Position numbers and translations under genes: made by a program. 64,000 nucleotides of DNA from Corylus avellana (Eukaryota; Streptophyta; Magnoliopsida; Fagales; Betulaceae), in NCBI RefSeq assembly GCF_901000735.1, contig NC_081542.1:17933093-17997092 (forward strand), written 5' to 3'. The notes under the pieces are model-generated. The model was given only the letters and a program-made list of their open reading frames with translations. It was not told the origin of the DNA and searched no databases. Shown one piece after another: positions 48,689 to 60,812 of the stretch. Numbering within the stretch: the first letter of the stretch is position 1; each line of letters begins with the position of its first letter.

Positions 48689-50037
48689 GGCTTTGTTTGG
48701 CAACAGCCTTGACCCAGACACTGTTCAGTGTCTGGGTCAAGGCACGACTTTTGGTGTAAAAATTTACCAATTTTTTCCTATTTTGCCCCTACTTCTTCCT
48801 GATTGAAACACGACCGTGTTGTGGAATTTCCCACGCTGAAATTCCCCTCCTGCAGTCACCCAAGCGAGACGTCTCCCTTCCCTCCGATCACTACTGCCAT
48901 TACCATGAAACGTTCAGTCGAAGACGTTTTCGCCGTCACCACCGCCGCCGCCAAGAAGCCAGTCTTCCTTACCAAAGCCCAGCGCAAAGAATTGGCCCTC
49001 AAACGCCGTCAACAAGAAGCCAATCAACTCCACCATCGCCGTCAAGAGCTCCTCTCCTCCCTAGGCCGCCCCTCTGACGTCTCCGCCTCTACTTCCAACC
49101 ATGACGCCAAGCCCTCCGATTCAGACCGCGACAGGGACCGCGACCGTGACCGTGACCGACGCGATCGAGAGCGCGACCGGGACCGTGAGTTTGAGCGGCG
49201 GAGCCATCGCGAAAGGGATCGCGAAGAGGAGGCTAGGGCTCGCGAGCGCGAGCGTGCACACTTAGAGAAATTGGCGGAGCGAGAGCGTGACAAGGAGCTG
49301 GATGCCATCAAGGAGCAGTACCTGGGGTTGAAGAAGCCCAAGAAGCGGGTCATCAAACCGAGCGAGAAATTCCACTTCTCTTTCGATTGGGAGAACACGG
49401 AGGACACCTCCCGCGACATGAACGCTCTCTACCAAAACCCTCACGAGGCCCAACTCTTGTTCGGACGGGGCTTCCATGTCGGAATGGACCGCCGCGAGCA
49501 GAAGAAGCTAGCCGCCAAAAATGAGAAGGAGATGCGGAAGGAGATTCGCCGGAAGGATGGCGTGGAGGAGAGGCCCGACGAGGCGGCGGCGCGGGGCTGT
49601 TGCGGCCTGTTACGGCCGGCTGGGCGGGGGTGGTGGGCCATGCGGTGGGCTGGGCGGCGTTGGATTTCCGAAGCCGGTTGGGGGAGGATCGGGCTGGGCG
49701 TGGGTGGCAGGTCGCGCTGGTGGATGGGCATCGCCGGAGTCGCAGATCTATCGCCGGTGGCGATATCTTTCAGTGGGTTCCATCCTAGGGTGGGCCACCG
49801 TGGGTGGGTGCGTCTCCGTTCTGGTACAGTGGGCGGTCATGGCTTCGCTGAGAGCTGAGGTTGGGGTGCGGGGGAGAGAGAGAAGTCTGCTGTGGGAGAG
49901 AGAGAAGTGTGCCGTGGGAGAGGATAAGGGCATGCGTGGGTGAGTGGGTGATAGTGAAGGGTAATAGTGTAATTTCACATCAGGGAAAAGGCTTCAACAG
50001 TATCTAGGCTGGGCCATCCCTTTTGCCAAACACCCCC
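48689..50037 (+). mobile_element. PIF/Harbinger-type element carrying captured gene fragments (Pack-type)
   Basis: Ends are GGCTTTGTTTGGCAACAG on the left and, reverse-complemented, GGGGGTGTTTGGCAAAAG on the right. They are flanked by TTA on both sides (48686-48688 and 50038-50040), the 3-bp duplication of PIF/Harbinger. Copy 1 of the duplicated block has the uninterrupted site AAGAATTAGTGACCAAAC at about 18421, so the boundaries are certain to within a base or so. A perfect hairpin (CCTTGACCCAGACACTG / complement) lies just inside the left end. The interior is strikingly GC-rich and holds a spliceosomal-helicase fragment. No transposase is present, so movement would depend on one elsewhere. 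Confidence 0.88.
48905..49858 (+). pseudogene. Chimeric open frame: N-terminus of a PRP28/DDX23-type (RH21) helicase plus novel tail
   Basis: From the ATG at 48905 the frame is open for 317 codons. Residues 1 to about 229 match the N-terminal region of the plant DEAD-box helicase of U5 snRNP (PRP28/DDX23, Arabidopsis RH21 type): [19 protein letters not shown], an arginine/aspartate repeat ([12 protein letters not shown]), then [40 protein letters not shown] and [13 protein letters not shown]. At about 49592 the match stops abruptly. A GC-rich, W/G/R-rich sequence of unknown origin continues in frame to TGA at 49856-49858. The whole helicase core (DEAD and other motifs) is missing. In this family the region holds the RS-like phosphorylation domain, so a product could bind partners without activity, but expression is unknown. 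It lies wholly inside the transposable element. Confidence 0.85.
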
Positions 50038-51076
50038 TTAGTGACCAAACACCACGCCTAGTCGAAGCAATGCCCAATAGTATAAGGACACCTGCCAATA
50101 GAAACTCTTTGCTTGGCATTATCATTCCACCAAAATGCTCAACTCTAAAGTCTAGCGAACCTACAAATCTGCAAAATAACGAGGTGTTTCACTATTAGAA
50201 GGTAGTACATGAGTAAGTCTGCGACTTAGTAAGTAAATTATCACAGAACTGGTTATGTAATGATCCTTAGGTAACAATTCGCATTCCTCAAATTTTGGTA
50301 ACCAAGAATGTTATGGGTTTTGTTGCCTCCGTTATTATTTCAATAGGGAATAAGTGATTTATTTTTAAAGTAAAGTAAGCATAATCCCAGTAGTAAATCC
50401 CTTTATATTTTAATGTAGTATATCATGCATAATAGGTAACTAAATCATATACTCAATAGTCATAACTTTCTTCCGTATGATCAATTTGATCCCTTAACTC
50501 TTTCTCGATAGAGTTGGTGCTGTTTTGAGTGACCTATAGTACAACATAAGTGCCCCGAATATTGCTGCATACTCTCCATACTAGCAGCCCGACCGAGTTC
50601 TGCTTCGGATAGCCTACGTGGCTAATGACATCCTATAGTGACACCAATCAAACATGGTTGTGTTAGTCACACTATAAACAATTAGATCCAAGGTCAAATA
50701 TAAATATAAACATAAATTATGGGTGTACAAGCAAGTAGTTATTAACTGCCTAATAACGGCTAATCATATAATCGCTTATGTAGACAATTGAAAAAGATCC
50801 TTAACCGCCTATGGCAGTACGGTTAGTGATTTTAAGGGTATGCGGAGGCGGTTATTAACTGATAACTGCTTACCCTTATATATAATAAAACGACTTTTTA
50901 AATACTGTTTAAAATATGTCCTAAATAATACAAAAACCATTTAAATAGGTCCTAAAAAGAGACCCAAGGTATGCACAAAACACCAAAATATGCCCAAAAG
51001 GCCCATAACTCAAAAGCAGTTATGCGGTGTGGTTTTATATTTAAATAACTACTAACCAGAGATTATTTCAAAACCG

Positions 51077-51292
51077 CTAACCGCTTAAAACAGCATTGTT
51101 GCGATTACTAAAATTTGATAACTGCATTGTAGACAGCTTGTTGAAATTAAAAGATCTTTCATCCTCCTTTGCCGAAAAGAAAAATTGTTCTTCCCATTGA
51201 ACTTCTCTATTTAATATTTGGTGCTCGTCATATTTACCGCAATTGTCAATTTGAATACTATAATTACGATAAATAAGGCAAGTCAAATACAC
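51077..51292 (-). pseudogene. Degenerate copia-like fragment, copy 2
   Basis: Matches 20378-20581 (NREVQWEEQFFFSAKEDERS shared). The primer-binding-site-like sequence is gone, removed by a deletion of about 40 bp relative to copy 1. Confidence 0.4.
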
Positions 51293-51611
51293 ACAATAAC
51301 ACCAAGATTTGTGTGATTTTAAGTCACCGCAACTTGATTTTGTCTTAATTACATTTAGACAAAGTTATTAGAATGCCTCAGCCTCATCTTCCAAATAACT
51401 AGTAATTATTGATCGATAATTAAGGATATTTCTTGAATTTTTTGGTTTTACTTGTTGATGAATTAATAACTTAAGATATTTATCAATGAAATTATTGTAT
51501 CAAAATTAATGACCCCTCATGTGCTCATTTGTTTGAATATTTGTACAAAAGTAAATAGAAAAATATGAAAATTAAAATTAAAATCAGAATATACCAACTA
51601 CTGATCCTATG

Positions 51612-51995
51612 CTACAAAAATCCTTATGTTTAATGGCTATCCATTAGTGACGTTTTTAGGTCATATGTCACCAATTGGTGATGTGTGAAATTCCACACGC
51701 CACCCTCTTAAAGGTGACGTGCCAATCTTGACACATCACCAATTGGTGGCGTGCCATTTTTAGCATGTCACCAACAAATTAAGGTGACGTGTTGTACTTG
51801 GTACGTCACCATTTGAAGGTGACGTGCTGCATTTGACATGTCACCAAAGTGACACGTCACTAAATTGTCTAATTTTGATTTTTTTTTTCCTCCTCATATT
51901 TATTTTTTGAATTTTTCAAGGCGTTTTACCCAAATTTTGGAGTTACACCACCGAATATACGAATTACACATCTACTACAACTACATTAACTATCC
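51612..51995. mobile_element. Insertion with GGTGACGTG/CACGTCACC repeats
   Basis: Copy 1 lacks this sequence. It begins CTACAAAAATCC, like the inner part of a CACTA terminus. It then has many GGTGACGTG or complementary ACACGTCACC units at about 20-40 bp intervals in alternating orientation (51650-51870), like CACTA subterminal arrays. The far end is not resolved. Confidence 0.5.
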
Positions 51996-52280
51996 ATCGA
52001 TCCATCACAAACCTTTTAGACTATTAGATTTTAGTTAGGGTTAATTGTAAGTTGTCCCTCGTAATTTGACGCATCTTTCAATTGGGAAACTCTAGTTTTG
52101 ATTTGAACGGTCAAGCCATGTAGTTTCATAGGTTTTTCAATGTGGTCTAATTAAACTTGTGTTTTTCCGTTAAAGTAGAAAGAAAATGTGCTTTGCATTA
52201 CATGACAAATTTAATGATGATTTAATGATTATCTAAATTACGAGCAAATTAAATCTCTTAGAGAGAGAATCATACAGTTT

Positions 52281-53200
52281 TAGAGCATTCACAATGGAGG
52301 AGCCAAATTTTAATGTAAAATGGCTCTTCAAAACTCACTTTTATCTAGTTTAACTAATGAATTTTTAAATGCCTCTATATCCGATTAGCTATATTTTTAT
52401 CTATATCATTTAAATATTATTAAAAGTGAGAAACGTTTTGAGAAAAAGAGAACATGTAAGAAGAAAAATGGGAAAAATTTTGGGAAAAAAAGAACATGTA
52501 GAGAAAAAGTAGGAAAAGATTTGAGAAAAAGAGAAAATAGGTGAAATAAACAATAAAAAATAAAATTGCTCCCTTGAAAAGTGCTACTACATTTAGTTTT
52601 TTTTTTTTTTAGCTCTTCCAATCAAATATCTATTTTACATTTTCTCTTGGCTAATCCAATGTAAGAGCATTCCCAATGGAGGAGCCATATTTTTATGTTA
52701 AATGGCTCCTCACAACTCACTTTTATCTCGTTTAGCTAAGCCATTTTTAAATGTCTCTATATCCGATTAGCTATATTTCCACCTATTCTATTAAAATATT
52801 ATTAAAAGTAAGAAAAGTTTTGGGAAGAAGAGAACATAAGAGATGAAAAATGGAAAAAAATTTCAAAAAAATTTCAAAAAAAAAAAAAACATGTAGAGAA
52901 AAAGTAAGAAAATATTTGGGAAAAGAGAAAATATGTGAGAGAAACAATGAAAAATAAAATAGCTCTCCTAAAAAGTGCTGCTACATTTAGCTTTTCTTTC
53001 AGCTCTTCCAATCAAATATCTATTTTACATTTTCTTTTGGCTAATCCAATGTAGGGATTTTTTTTAAACATTTAAAGAGCTATTTTAGATAAAAGTAACA
53101 TTTGGCTCTTCCATTGGAAATGCTGGGGTTTTTTAAACATTTAAAAGAGTCATTTTAGATAAAAGTAGCATTGAGCTCTTCCATTGGGAATGCTCTTATA
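52281..53200. mobile_element. Two nested or adjacent MITEs with GAGCATTCCCAATGGAG ends
   Basis: Left ends TAGAGCATTCACAATGGAGG (52281) and AGAGCATTCCCAATGGAGGA (about 52665) pair with right ends CTCTTCCATTGGAAATGCT (about 53108) and CTCTTCCATTGGGAATGCTC (about 53175). The interiors share GGCTCCTCACAACTCACTTT and the ATCCGATTAGCTATATTT motif. The order left-left-right-right suggests one element inserted into another of the same family. Copy 1 lacks both. Confidence 0.6.
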
Positions 53201-56054
53201 TATGAACCTTGAGTGCATGCCAGGCAATTTGCTAACTATATTATCATATTTTCATTCAAAAGACGACCTTTCAAATATTAATAAAATTTGGTTTACGTAC
53301 TAATTAAATTATATATTCAAAGTTATATAACCAACCTTTTGCGTGTCAGAACCACTAAATAAGTATCCACAAGTAAATCAAAAGAATTATAATTCTAACC
53401 AGTTTCTTAATGAAACGTACGGTTAAGACTTTACCATTTTCAAAATATTTTTACGAGGTAAATAACATCTTAATCCATTAATTTAAAAATATTGGATCGT
53501 GGGAAGTTTGTTGGTGCTTAATCCATCTCAAATGCACGTCCTACGCTACGTACGTCATATATATATATATATATATATATTCTTCTTCGTTAATGCATTG
53601 TTTAGGTGGAAATTAGGTGTCATGCATTGTTTGAATAAAATGTAAGAAAACTCTTGAAAATTTGTTCTCATTTATTTCTATGAATAAAGAATTAGAAATA
53701 AATAAATAAAAGTAACAGATCGAAAATGAGGCGGGGGAAAACACACATGCATTGCCCAATCCATGCAGTCCTGGTTGAACAGTTCCCGAGCGGCGGAGCA
53801 ACGAGACACATGGGTTGGGAGGATAAATAAAATAAAATAATTTAAGCATTCATGCATGGTGGTGTGACTGAATTCCCTAGGGGCGGACCAAGAAGGCCGA
53901 TTACACGTGGTGCTGACTCCAACATGCACCGTCAGCGTTGATCAGGATAATACTATGCGATGAGGTTGAGGTGGGTATCTAATATATATTAATTAATTTG
54001 TTTGTTTATTTTATGAGACAGAGACAGAGAGAGAAATTAAACTCTGACCACCTCAGCTTTGCATGTCACCACATAAGCTCTGATCGACCACATATATAAT
54101 TAAGTCAGACGTCTTCATCGATCCCCAATTTGAGCATATATATATATATATAGGCATTAAATCTACTTAATTCGCCCTTTAGCCAATCTAAATAGCCCCA
54201 TACAATTTCATTGTGTTTTACAACTTTCGAGGATACACGTATTGCTAGCTGCGGCCATTGTCATATTGGTGACGGAATTAATATATATATATATTAGGTT
54301 AAATGTCGATTAGTCACATACATATATAATTAACTATATATTAACGTCAAATCAAATGCATTTTCCTACAAAAGTCCCAATACTATACTATATATTAATT
54401 CCTGGCTCAGAAAAATCAATACCCTTTTTACCTTGCTCTTTCCAAATGCCTTTTTTCTATTTTACTTTTCTTTTTTATCACCGCGATTTCATTCCCTTAT
54501 ATGTTTGGCCCATTGAACCATGATTGTCAAATTAAATATCCGTGATTTTGGGCGAGGAAACCATCTAACCATGAGGAAAAAGCCATAATGAGGGCCTCTT
54601 CACGTGCCCTATAGATTACCTTCTTTTCTTTTCTTTTCTTTTTTTAATAATCTCCATACACAAAGTTTGAGAATTAATTAAACAAGTTCACAAAATTTTA
54701 TGTCAGAAGTATCTGTTAACCCCTGTTTTGTTCAAGGAAAAGAAAAATAATCTAGTGCAAAGAAGCAGATACAACAAAATTGCAGTCATCCACGTACCAT
54801 GATATAAATATATATATATATCGAAACAACCAATGTACGTAGATAGGTGAGGTGCGGGAAGATTTTGCCTGGTTTTCACTTTTGTATGTCATCAGTGGCG
54901 CAGGTGGTGTTTATTAGTCCGTGGTCCAACGACTAGTTAGGCCGATCGAGGGAGAAAACATTAATACAAACTAAAAAAAATTGGTGGGGGTGACCCCGTG
55001 TGGTGTCCGTGTCTTTGTTTTTTTTCGTCGTCGTATAGCAGCATTACACATTAGTCGAGGCAACAGAACGAAGTCACGGTTATTGTCGGTTATGACAGTT
55101 TGCCACGTTAGAGTACACGTGCTTCTTCCGTCTTTGTTGGTTGGAGTGGGGCCCTTATTGACGGTTGACCGTTCATGCGTACGGCGGCTTGTCCCTACCA
55201 AGCCCAACTCCTGCCGACAAGATTACTTTTAATTTTATAATATTTGTTTTATTATCATATCTATTGAATGGAATGAAGAGCATTGTACGTAAATCTACGC
55301 GTAAATCGCTCGGATCGAGATTAAAAAAGACCCAAAAAGGTCCTATGCGTTAATGATATATCTTATATCACGGGTTTCAGTTTCACACCTCTTTAAAAAA
55401 GCCTGGATTCTCTCTAGTTTATTTAGACTAAAAAATATTTAGTTATATTTGAAAATTATTTTTATTCTTTTAACTTTTTACGAAAACGAAAATACTCTCA
55501 AATATAATTAACTGGATATTATATACTCAATTTAAATTAATTAGGTGGTCAAGTCATTACTGATGACATAGCCACTTATGCCAAATATCAACTTTTAATT
55601 GGTCCACGTGTCAGTCCGTTAAGTCAACTAACGGTGACTAATTTGGTCATTTATCAAAACCTCATAGATCTCCTGTGATAAAAATTAAACCATAGAAAAA
55701 AATAAATAAAATTGTAAAACCCCAAGGTATTAAGTATTTAACCCTTTTTTTAAAACAAATTATGGTGTATGCTTATATATAGTACTAGGAAAATGTAAGT
55801 TGTTTTCAACAACAGGGAATGGAACATGAACTTCATAGAACTTCGCAACCACTAACCCAAGAAAATGAAGAAGAAAAATAAAAAATTGCAACCACTTTGT
55901 GATCACATTGCTCCTAACCACCGTGCACCCACAATGCAATCCAAGTCAACAATTTCCATCCTTTTCAAATGGATTTGAAAGCAAAGGATTTCAGAATTAT
56001 TTTCTCATCCAAGTCTAATAATATATACTTTATTTGCATCACCTAAAAAGGCTT
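53201..56054. other. Remainder of duplicated block copy 2, no genes
   Basis: Sequence shared with copy 1 (53968-54300, 55785-56054) alternates with copy-specific DNA. TA microsatellites occur at 53556-53580, 54135-54152 and 54815-54823. The GC-richer stretch at 54975-55215 has open frames on both strands but no recognisable protein. Confidence 0.4.
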
Positions 56055-59000
56055 GATTAACAAAGTACTATACTGATCGGCAGAATCCAATGCATGTGTT
56101 GAGAAAGCTTAATTAAGAAAGTTGATCATCTCATCGTTCTCTCTTCATGAATAGTTAGGTTCATAATGAGTAGGAAATTTAAAGTTCTTCTGTAAAAATT
56201 TAATAGAAATAAATAAGAAAAAAAAAAGGGGGGTGGGGTGTCATCCTCGGACCTCACGTACTCTTTCATCGACGACAACAGGAGATCGGTCTGAAGATCG
56301 CCCATGGAGACGTGTGGAACTCAACTTTGACTGCTACATGTGCTTCCATCAAAGTAAATTTGTGTTCAAATTAATGTTAATTAGTTATATAAAAATGAAA
56401 TGATCGTACAAATAAACCATTATATAATTATTTAACATAATTAATTAATATTAAACCGATCTGATAATTAAAAGCACAGAAAGCTCACAGGAGCTCATCA
56501 TATGGAGTAGTACTGATATATCTTTTTCCTAAAATTAAATCAATGGGACAAGACCTGATATATCCACGGTGATCGATCCCGACATGCCACGCTCCACCCT
56601 TAGGAGACAACATTATAAACATAGTCAATTCTTAAAAGATATCAATGACACGTAGCTAGCGATCGATGGTTAGGTGTAGAATATTATAGAGGCCAGGTGG
56701 GACTACTACTTCATCACCCTTTCTTATATATTTGTACTCATCTGAGTCATCTCCCTCATGTTATTGGTGGTGTACTCATGTGGTGCGAATCCTATTGTAC
56801 GAGAAAGGCTGATATAAAAATAATATGTTTCGAGATATGAGAAGAAGAAGAAGAAGATATTTAGCTTTTTTTTGGTATGAAAATGAGCATGTTATTAAAG
56901 TATTAATTATGATTAAATTTATTTTCTTATATTAGTTTAAGCTTTTAGGATGCAGACTATCACCATTTCAACGATCTTCAAATCGTCCATACGTTTTTGC
57001 TGACATGGATATATCATTCAGACAATGACCAAACGTCTTTCCTATTTTTTTCATTATCTAGTATTGTTCGGGTGGTTTTCCTATAAAATTACTCCAATTT
57101 TTTAGATTTATAACTAATCCAACTCTACTATAAACACTTAATTAGTGCTACTTTGGGTGTCATTAATTCTAATTTAGTGCGAGTTATTACACTTCACATT
57201 TTTCCTCCATTTTAAACTACATGAGACAAAAAGGTATTTAACCCATATGTAATATCTTTTAACCAACTCTATGTTTATAGCTAGCTATGAGCTACTTCAA
57301 TCAAAATATACTATCAACAATACGTACGGATTGCAATCACTCTTTACAACTCAAACCAATTAAAATCTCATTACGTGCTCTATTCATTCCATTTGAAGAA
57401 AGCAAGGATCCCAAAGAATCAATCTTTCTTTTAGTTGTTAAATATCTAGTTGATAGATGAATGTGTGATATACCAAATCCCCATTACTAATTGAATATTC
57501 AAAATGATCTTTAGATTGATCAGAAGATCCTTTTAATTGGCTCTAGAATGAGTTACCTAAGTGAAACTGGATCTTGTGGGATCATATTGAATATTTCACG
57601 TACTCTATATAACTAGATTTCATATCTTACCAAAAAATCGATCCTTGTTTACCAACCATATACACCGTACGTCTAACCAAATTCAATTCTCTCGATCGAC
57701 TTGTTCCTGAACAAGTTTGATTTGCGTAGATTTTTCCCCCAACTAAATGTGATCGATGCATTCTAAAGATCAGAGAGGGGCGGTTGACTGTTAAGACTTG
57801 AGATCGAGGAAGAGAATATAATCTTAGAGAGAAAATGAGATTCTCTCTCTTGTGCTTTTTGTTTTCTTCGAGTCGTCTATCAATGGTTAAAATATAAATT
57901 TATAACTTATTTGGGTGCCCATTAATTGGTAAATAAAGGAGGCGTACGTGCGTGCAATAAAGAAAGTCCTGATAGAGGAGTGGTCATGGTTGTTTCAACT
58001 TGATCGATCTTCTCATGCAGCCAGAGACATTTTGATCCAGTGCCACCTCACCTACCCCTTCCAAAACCTAGGGAGAAACTCAAGTCTTTGCCAAGTGCAT
58101 GTACCAAACATTTGTCTCACAAACAACTATACCATCGAATTCCCTTTTGTCATTTTTTTTTTCTTTGATGAATTTTCTGCTATAATTTATCGAATTTAAT
58201 TACTTCCTATCTATCGTGGGGTTGTTGAATCATGTGTCTTTACTTGCACTTGAAGCAAAAGTCGATGGAGTTGAAAGTTCAAAAGATGCGGTTTCGGTTT
58301 ACATGTGTCTCTCCATAAGTTGATGGGTCACACATGTGGCTCTCCATAAGTTGGCGTACGATGCAAATGAATCACAAGCAAGCAGGCCAAAACCTGCTAT
58401 TGCTATTAACTTGCATGTCCTTAAAAATAAATATTTTCCAGGGCTTTTTTTTTTGTGTGTTTGGGGGAGATCGAGAGCTAGAGAGAGAATTGACGGGAAA
58501 CCTTCAATGTATATATATTCATATATGTCTATTCAATTGACGACCAAAGAAAAAAAGTATGGAGCATATATATATACATAGTAGCCACTTGTAAATGGAT
58601 GGATGGATCGATCTCCTAGCAGTTTTTCAAAGTCCAAAAGTTGAACAAATTAAAAAGAAGATGAGTAAACACGTAGCTGCATGTGGGTCCAGGATTGAAT
58701 AATATATATTATGCTGTGGATCGATGTGCTAGCTAGCTACAGTACTCTAGAGACAACAATATTGAACAGGTCTCCTTCCCTAGCTAGCTAGTAGCTATAT
58801 ATACCAAAGTATACACACATACACAAAATATTTGTGGTGGTCGTACTCGCACGTGGGGATGAATTTGTTGACAAATAATCATACCGTGGATAAGATTTTA
58901 GGCATGTTTATAAAAAAATAAGTAATTATCTCTTATAAAATCGATTTTATAAAATGAATTAGACCCATAAATTTTTTCATAATTGTAATGGGATAAGAGC

Positions 59001-60546
59001 GGCAGGTTGCATTGTCATTGACAACGCAGCTTGGGGGGATCAGTCTACTGCCTACGCCATCCTTGGTGTTTTAATTTGAAGAAAACGAATGCCGTGCAGT
59101 GCTTGACGACTTAATTTGTTGAGATAATCTTAACAGTTTCTCCCTAATTAAACCCCAGCTTTGTACGGAGATAATTCTATTTTCTTAATTTTCTAATGAG
59201 AGAGAGAAGGAGGCACTGGACTTTCTAACCACCATACCTAACCCTATCTTATTTGTCAGAAAAATTTTATACTCGGTAGGGCAGTAGGCAGCAGGCCATG
59301 TGGGTTTTGATATTCCTTTCACGTATATTTCACTTTTCAAGTGTCAGACGCACGAGTAGTGGAATAACATTACTGATCTAACAACTAAATTAAGGTAGGG
59401 CAGGGCAGGGCAGGGCAGGAAGCTAGTTAATTAACAAATTAATTTCTTAATCAACCAATTGGGATTTTGGCATAAACAAGAAAGTACTCCACCTGTAGTG
59501 CCAAGTGTCAAGTTGATGAATGGACTGCAATAGATATTTGAATTTATGTTTTCCTTACAATAACATGGCATCCGTAACGGACTGAAAAAAAAAGTTTCGG
59601 TGCATTTAATAGTGTTAGAACTAATGACTCATATTAATACTCGTAGAAGGCCAAATAGACGGGAGGGGAGTATTTTGCGGATTTTTTTAATACGTCCACA
59701 CAAGTAGGGTTTAGGGTTTTTCTTATATATATGTATGATGTAATCATAAATCATTAAGAGTAAAAATATAGCCGTCTCTCTGTGGACGTAGATAAATTAC
59801 CGAACCACGTTAAATCTGTGTTTCGACTCTCTCTTTTTGATTTTATATTGTTCATCAATTATTGTGCACGATAACAACAAATGGTGTATACGAACACAAT
59901 TTAAATAATGTAGAATTATGGATGCATTTAAATGAACTGATTTTAAATCCTAATTAATGATGAGTATCTATTTCATTTGAAATAGAGAGGATTCGATCTT
60001 ATCCATTAATACGACAGATATATGAAGCGAGAAACAAGTAATGAGTCATCCTTATTCTAGAACATGGTTCACACCTTGACATAATGAAGGAAAAAAGAAG
60101 CAAATTAAAGAGCGGAAAAAAAGGGTGGAGACCAGAATAATGATTCCTATGCCATTTTCAATTGAGTAGTTAGGATGCTTTTATTTTGCCCTTTGTTAAT
60201 TTGCCTTCTTGGAATCATAAGAAGAAAGAAAAAAATAAAAAAGGGATATGTTTAGAGATCCACCGAAAAAGAGATAGATTTTCCTTATAATGATGAGAGA
60301 GAGCTAGCTCTGTTCCTTCCTCTTTCTCTATGCCTATGTGTGGAGCTCGATCTGAAGGACCATGTGAGTGTCATATCTGCTGCCTGGTCAAATAGGTAAT
60401 AGGCCGACAACACACGTGGCTGTGATTCAGAATAACTGTTGTTTTGTTAGTTTCATTTGACAATGACGACTCTCATTACGTATTTTTTTGTTGTTGGTGG
60501 TGTTGTTGTGTACCTTATTGTGTGGTTTGTGTGTGAGAGAGAATTA
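56055..60546. other. Long gene-poor stretch
   Basis: About 4.5 kb without a supported gene, RNA gene or full transposon. Short features are an AAG microsatellite (56841-56858), a GGCAG minisatellite of about five units (59397-59418) and purine tracts. It may hold regulatory sequence of a gene beyond the window. Confidence 0.4.
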
Positions 60547-60548
60547 AG

Positions 60549-60812
60549 GCTGTGTTTGGCAATGGAGCGGGCCAGACCAGATAAGACTCAAAAATCCAAA
60601 AAAAAATTCTTACAATTAACTCTAACATAGTAACATTTTTGTTTTTACATCACATTAATCACTTTTGATTACTATTTAAATAAAAAAATTATTACAAAAT
60701 AAAATTTTTCACTTTTTTTATACAAAATATTCTTACTTTTTCCTCTCAAATCAATCAAATCTACTACAATTGCAACCCACTTTCTTTTTCAAGTCCTTTG
60801 CCAAACACATCC
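60549..60812. mobile_element. Tourist-like MITE with GTGTTTGGCAA ends
   Basis: The left end GGCTGTGTTTGGCAATGGA pairs with the complement of CCTTTGCCAAACACATCC. TTA occurs at both flanks (GAATTA on the left, CCTTAGAG on the right), with one extra A at the left junction. The 265-bp length and AT-rich interior fit a PIF/Harbinger MITE. The ends share the TTTGGCAA core with the gene-capturing element at 48689. Confidence 0.6.

Larger units (their letters stand above)
48081..56054 (+). repeat. Duplicated block, copy 2 (partner 17826-22885)
   Basis: Same order and orientation as copy 1, but longer. It carries the gene-capturing element at 48689-50037, a GACGTG-rich insertion (about 51612-51995), two nested MITEs (52281-53200) and extra sequence around 53200-53970 and 54300-55780. 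It lacks the SINE and the two Mutator-type MITEs of copy 1. Confidence 0.85.

Noticed and set aside
49042..49978. Several minus-strand and alternative-frame reading frames in the GC-rich element
   Set aside because: They are shadows of the helicase-derived frame, produced by high GC and the RD-repeat codons.
54971..55232. Overlapping frames on both strands in a GC-richer stretch
   Set aside because: No domain or conserved motif; probably local composition.
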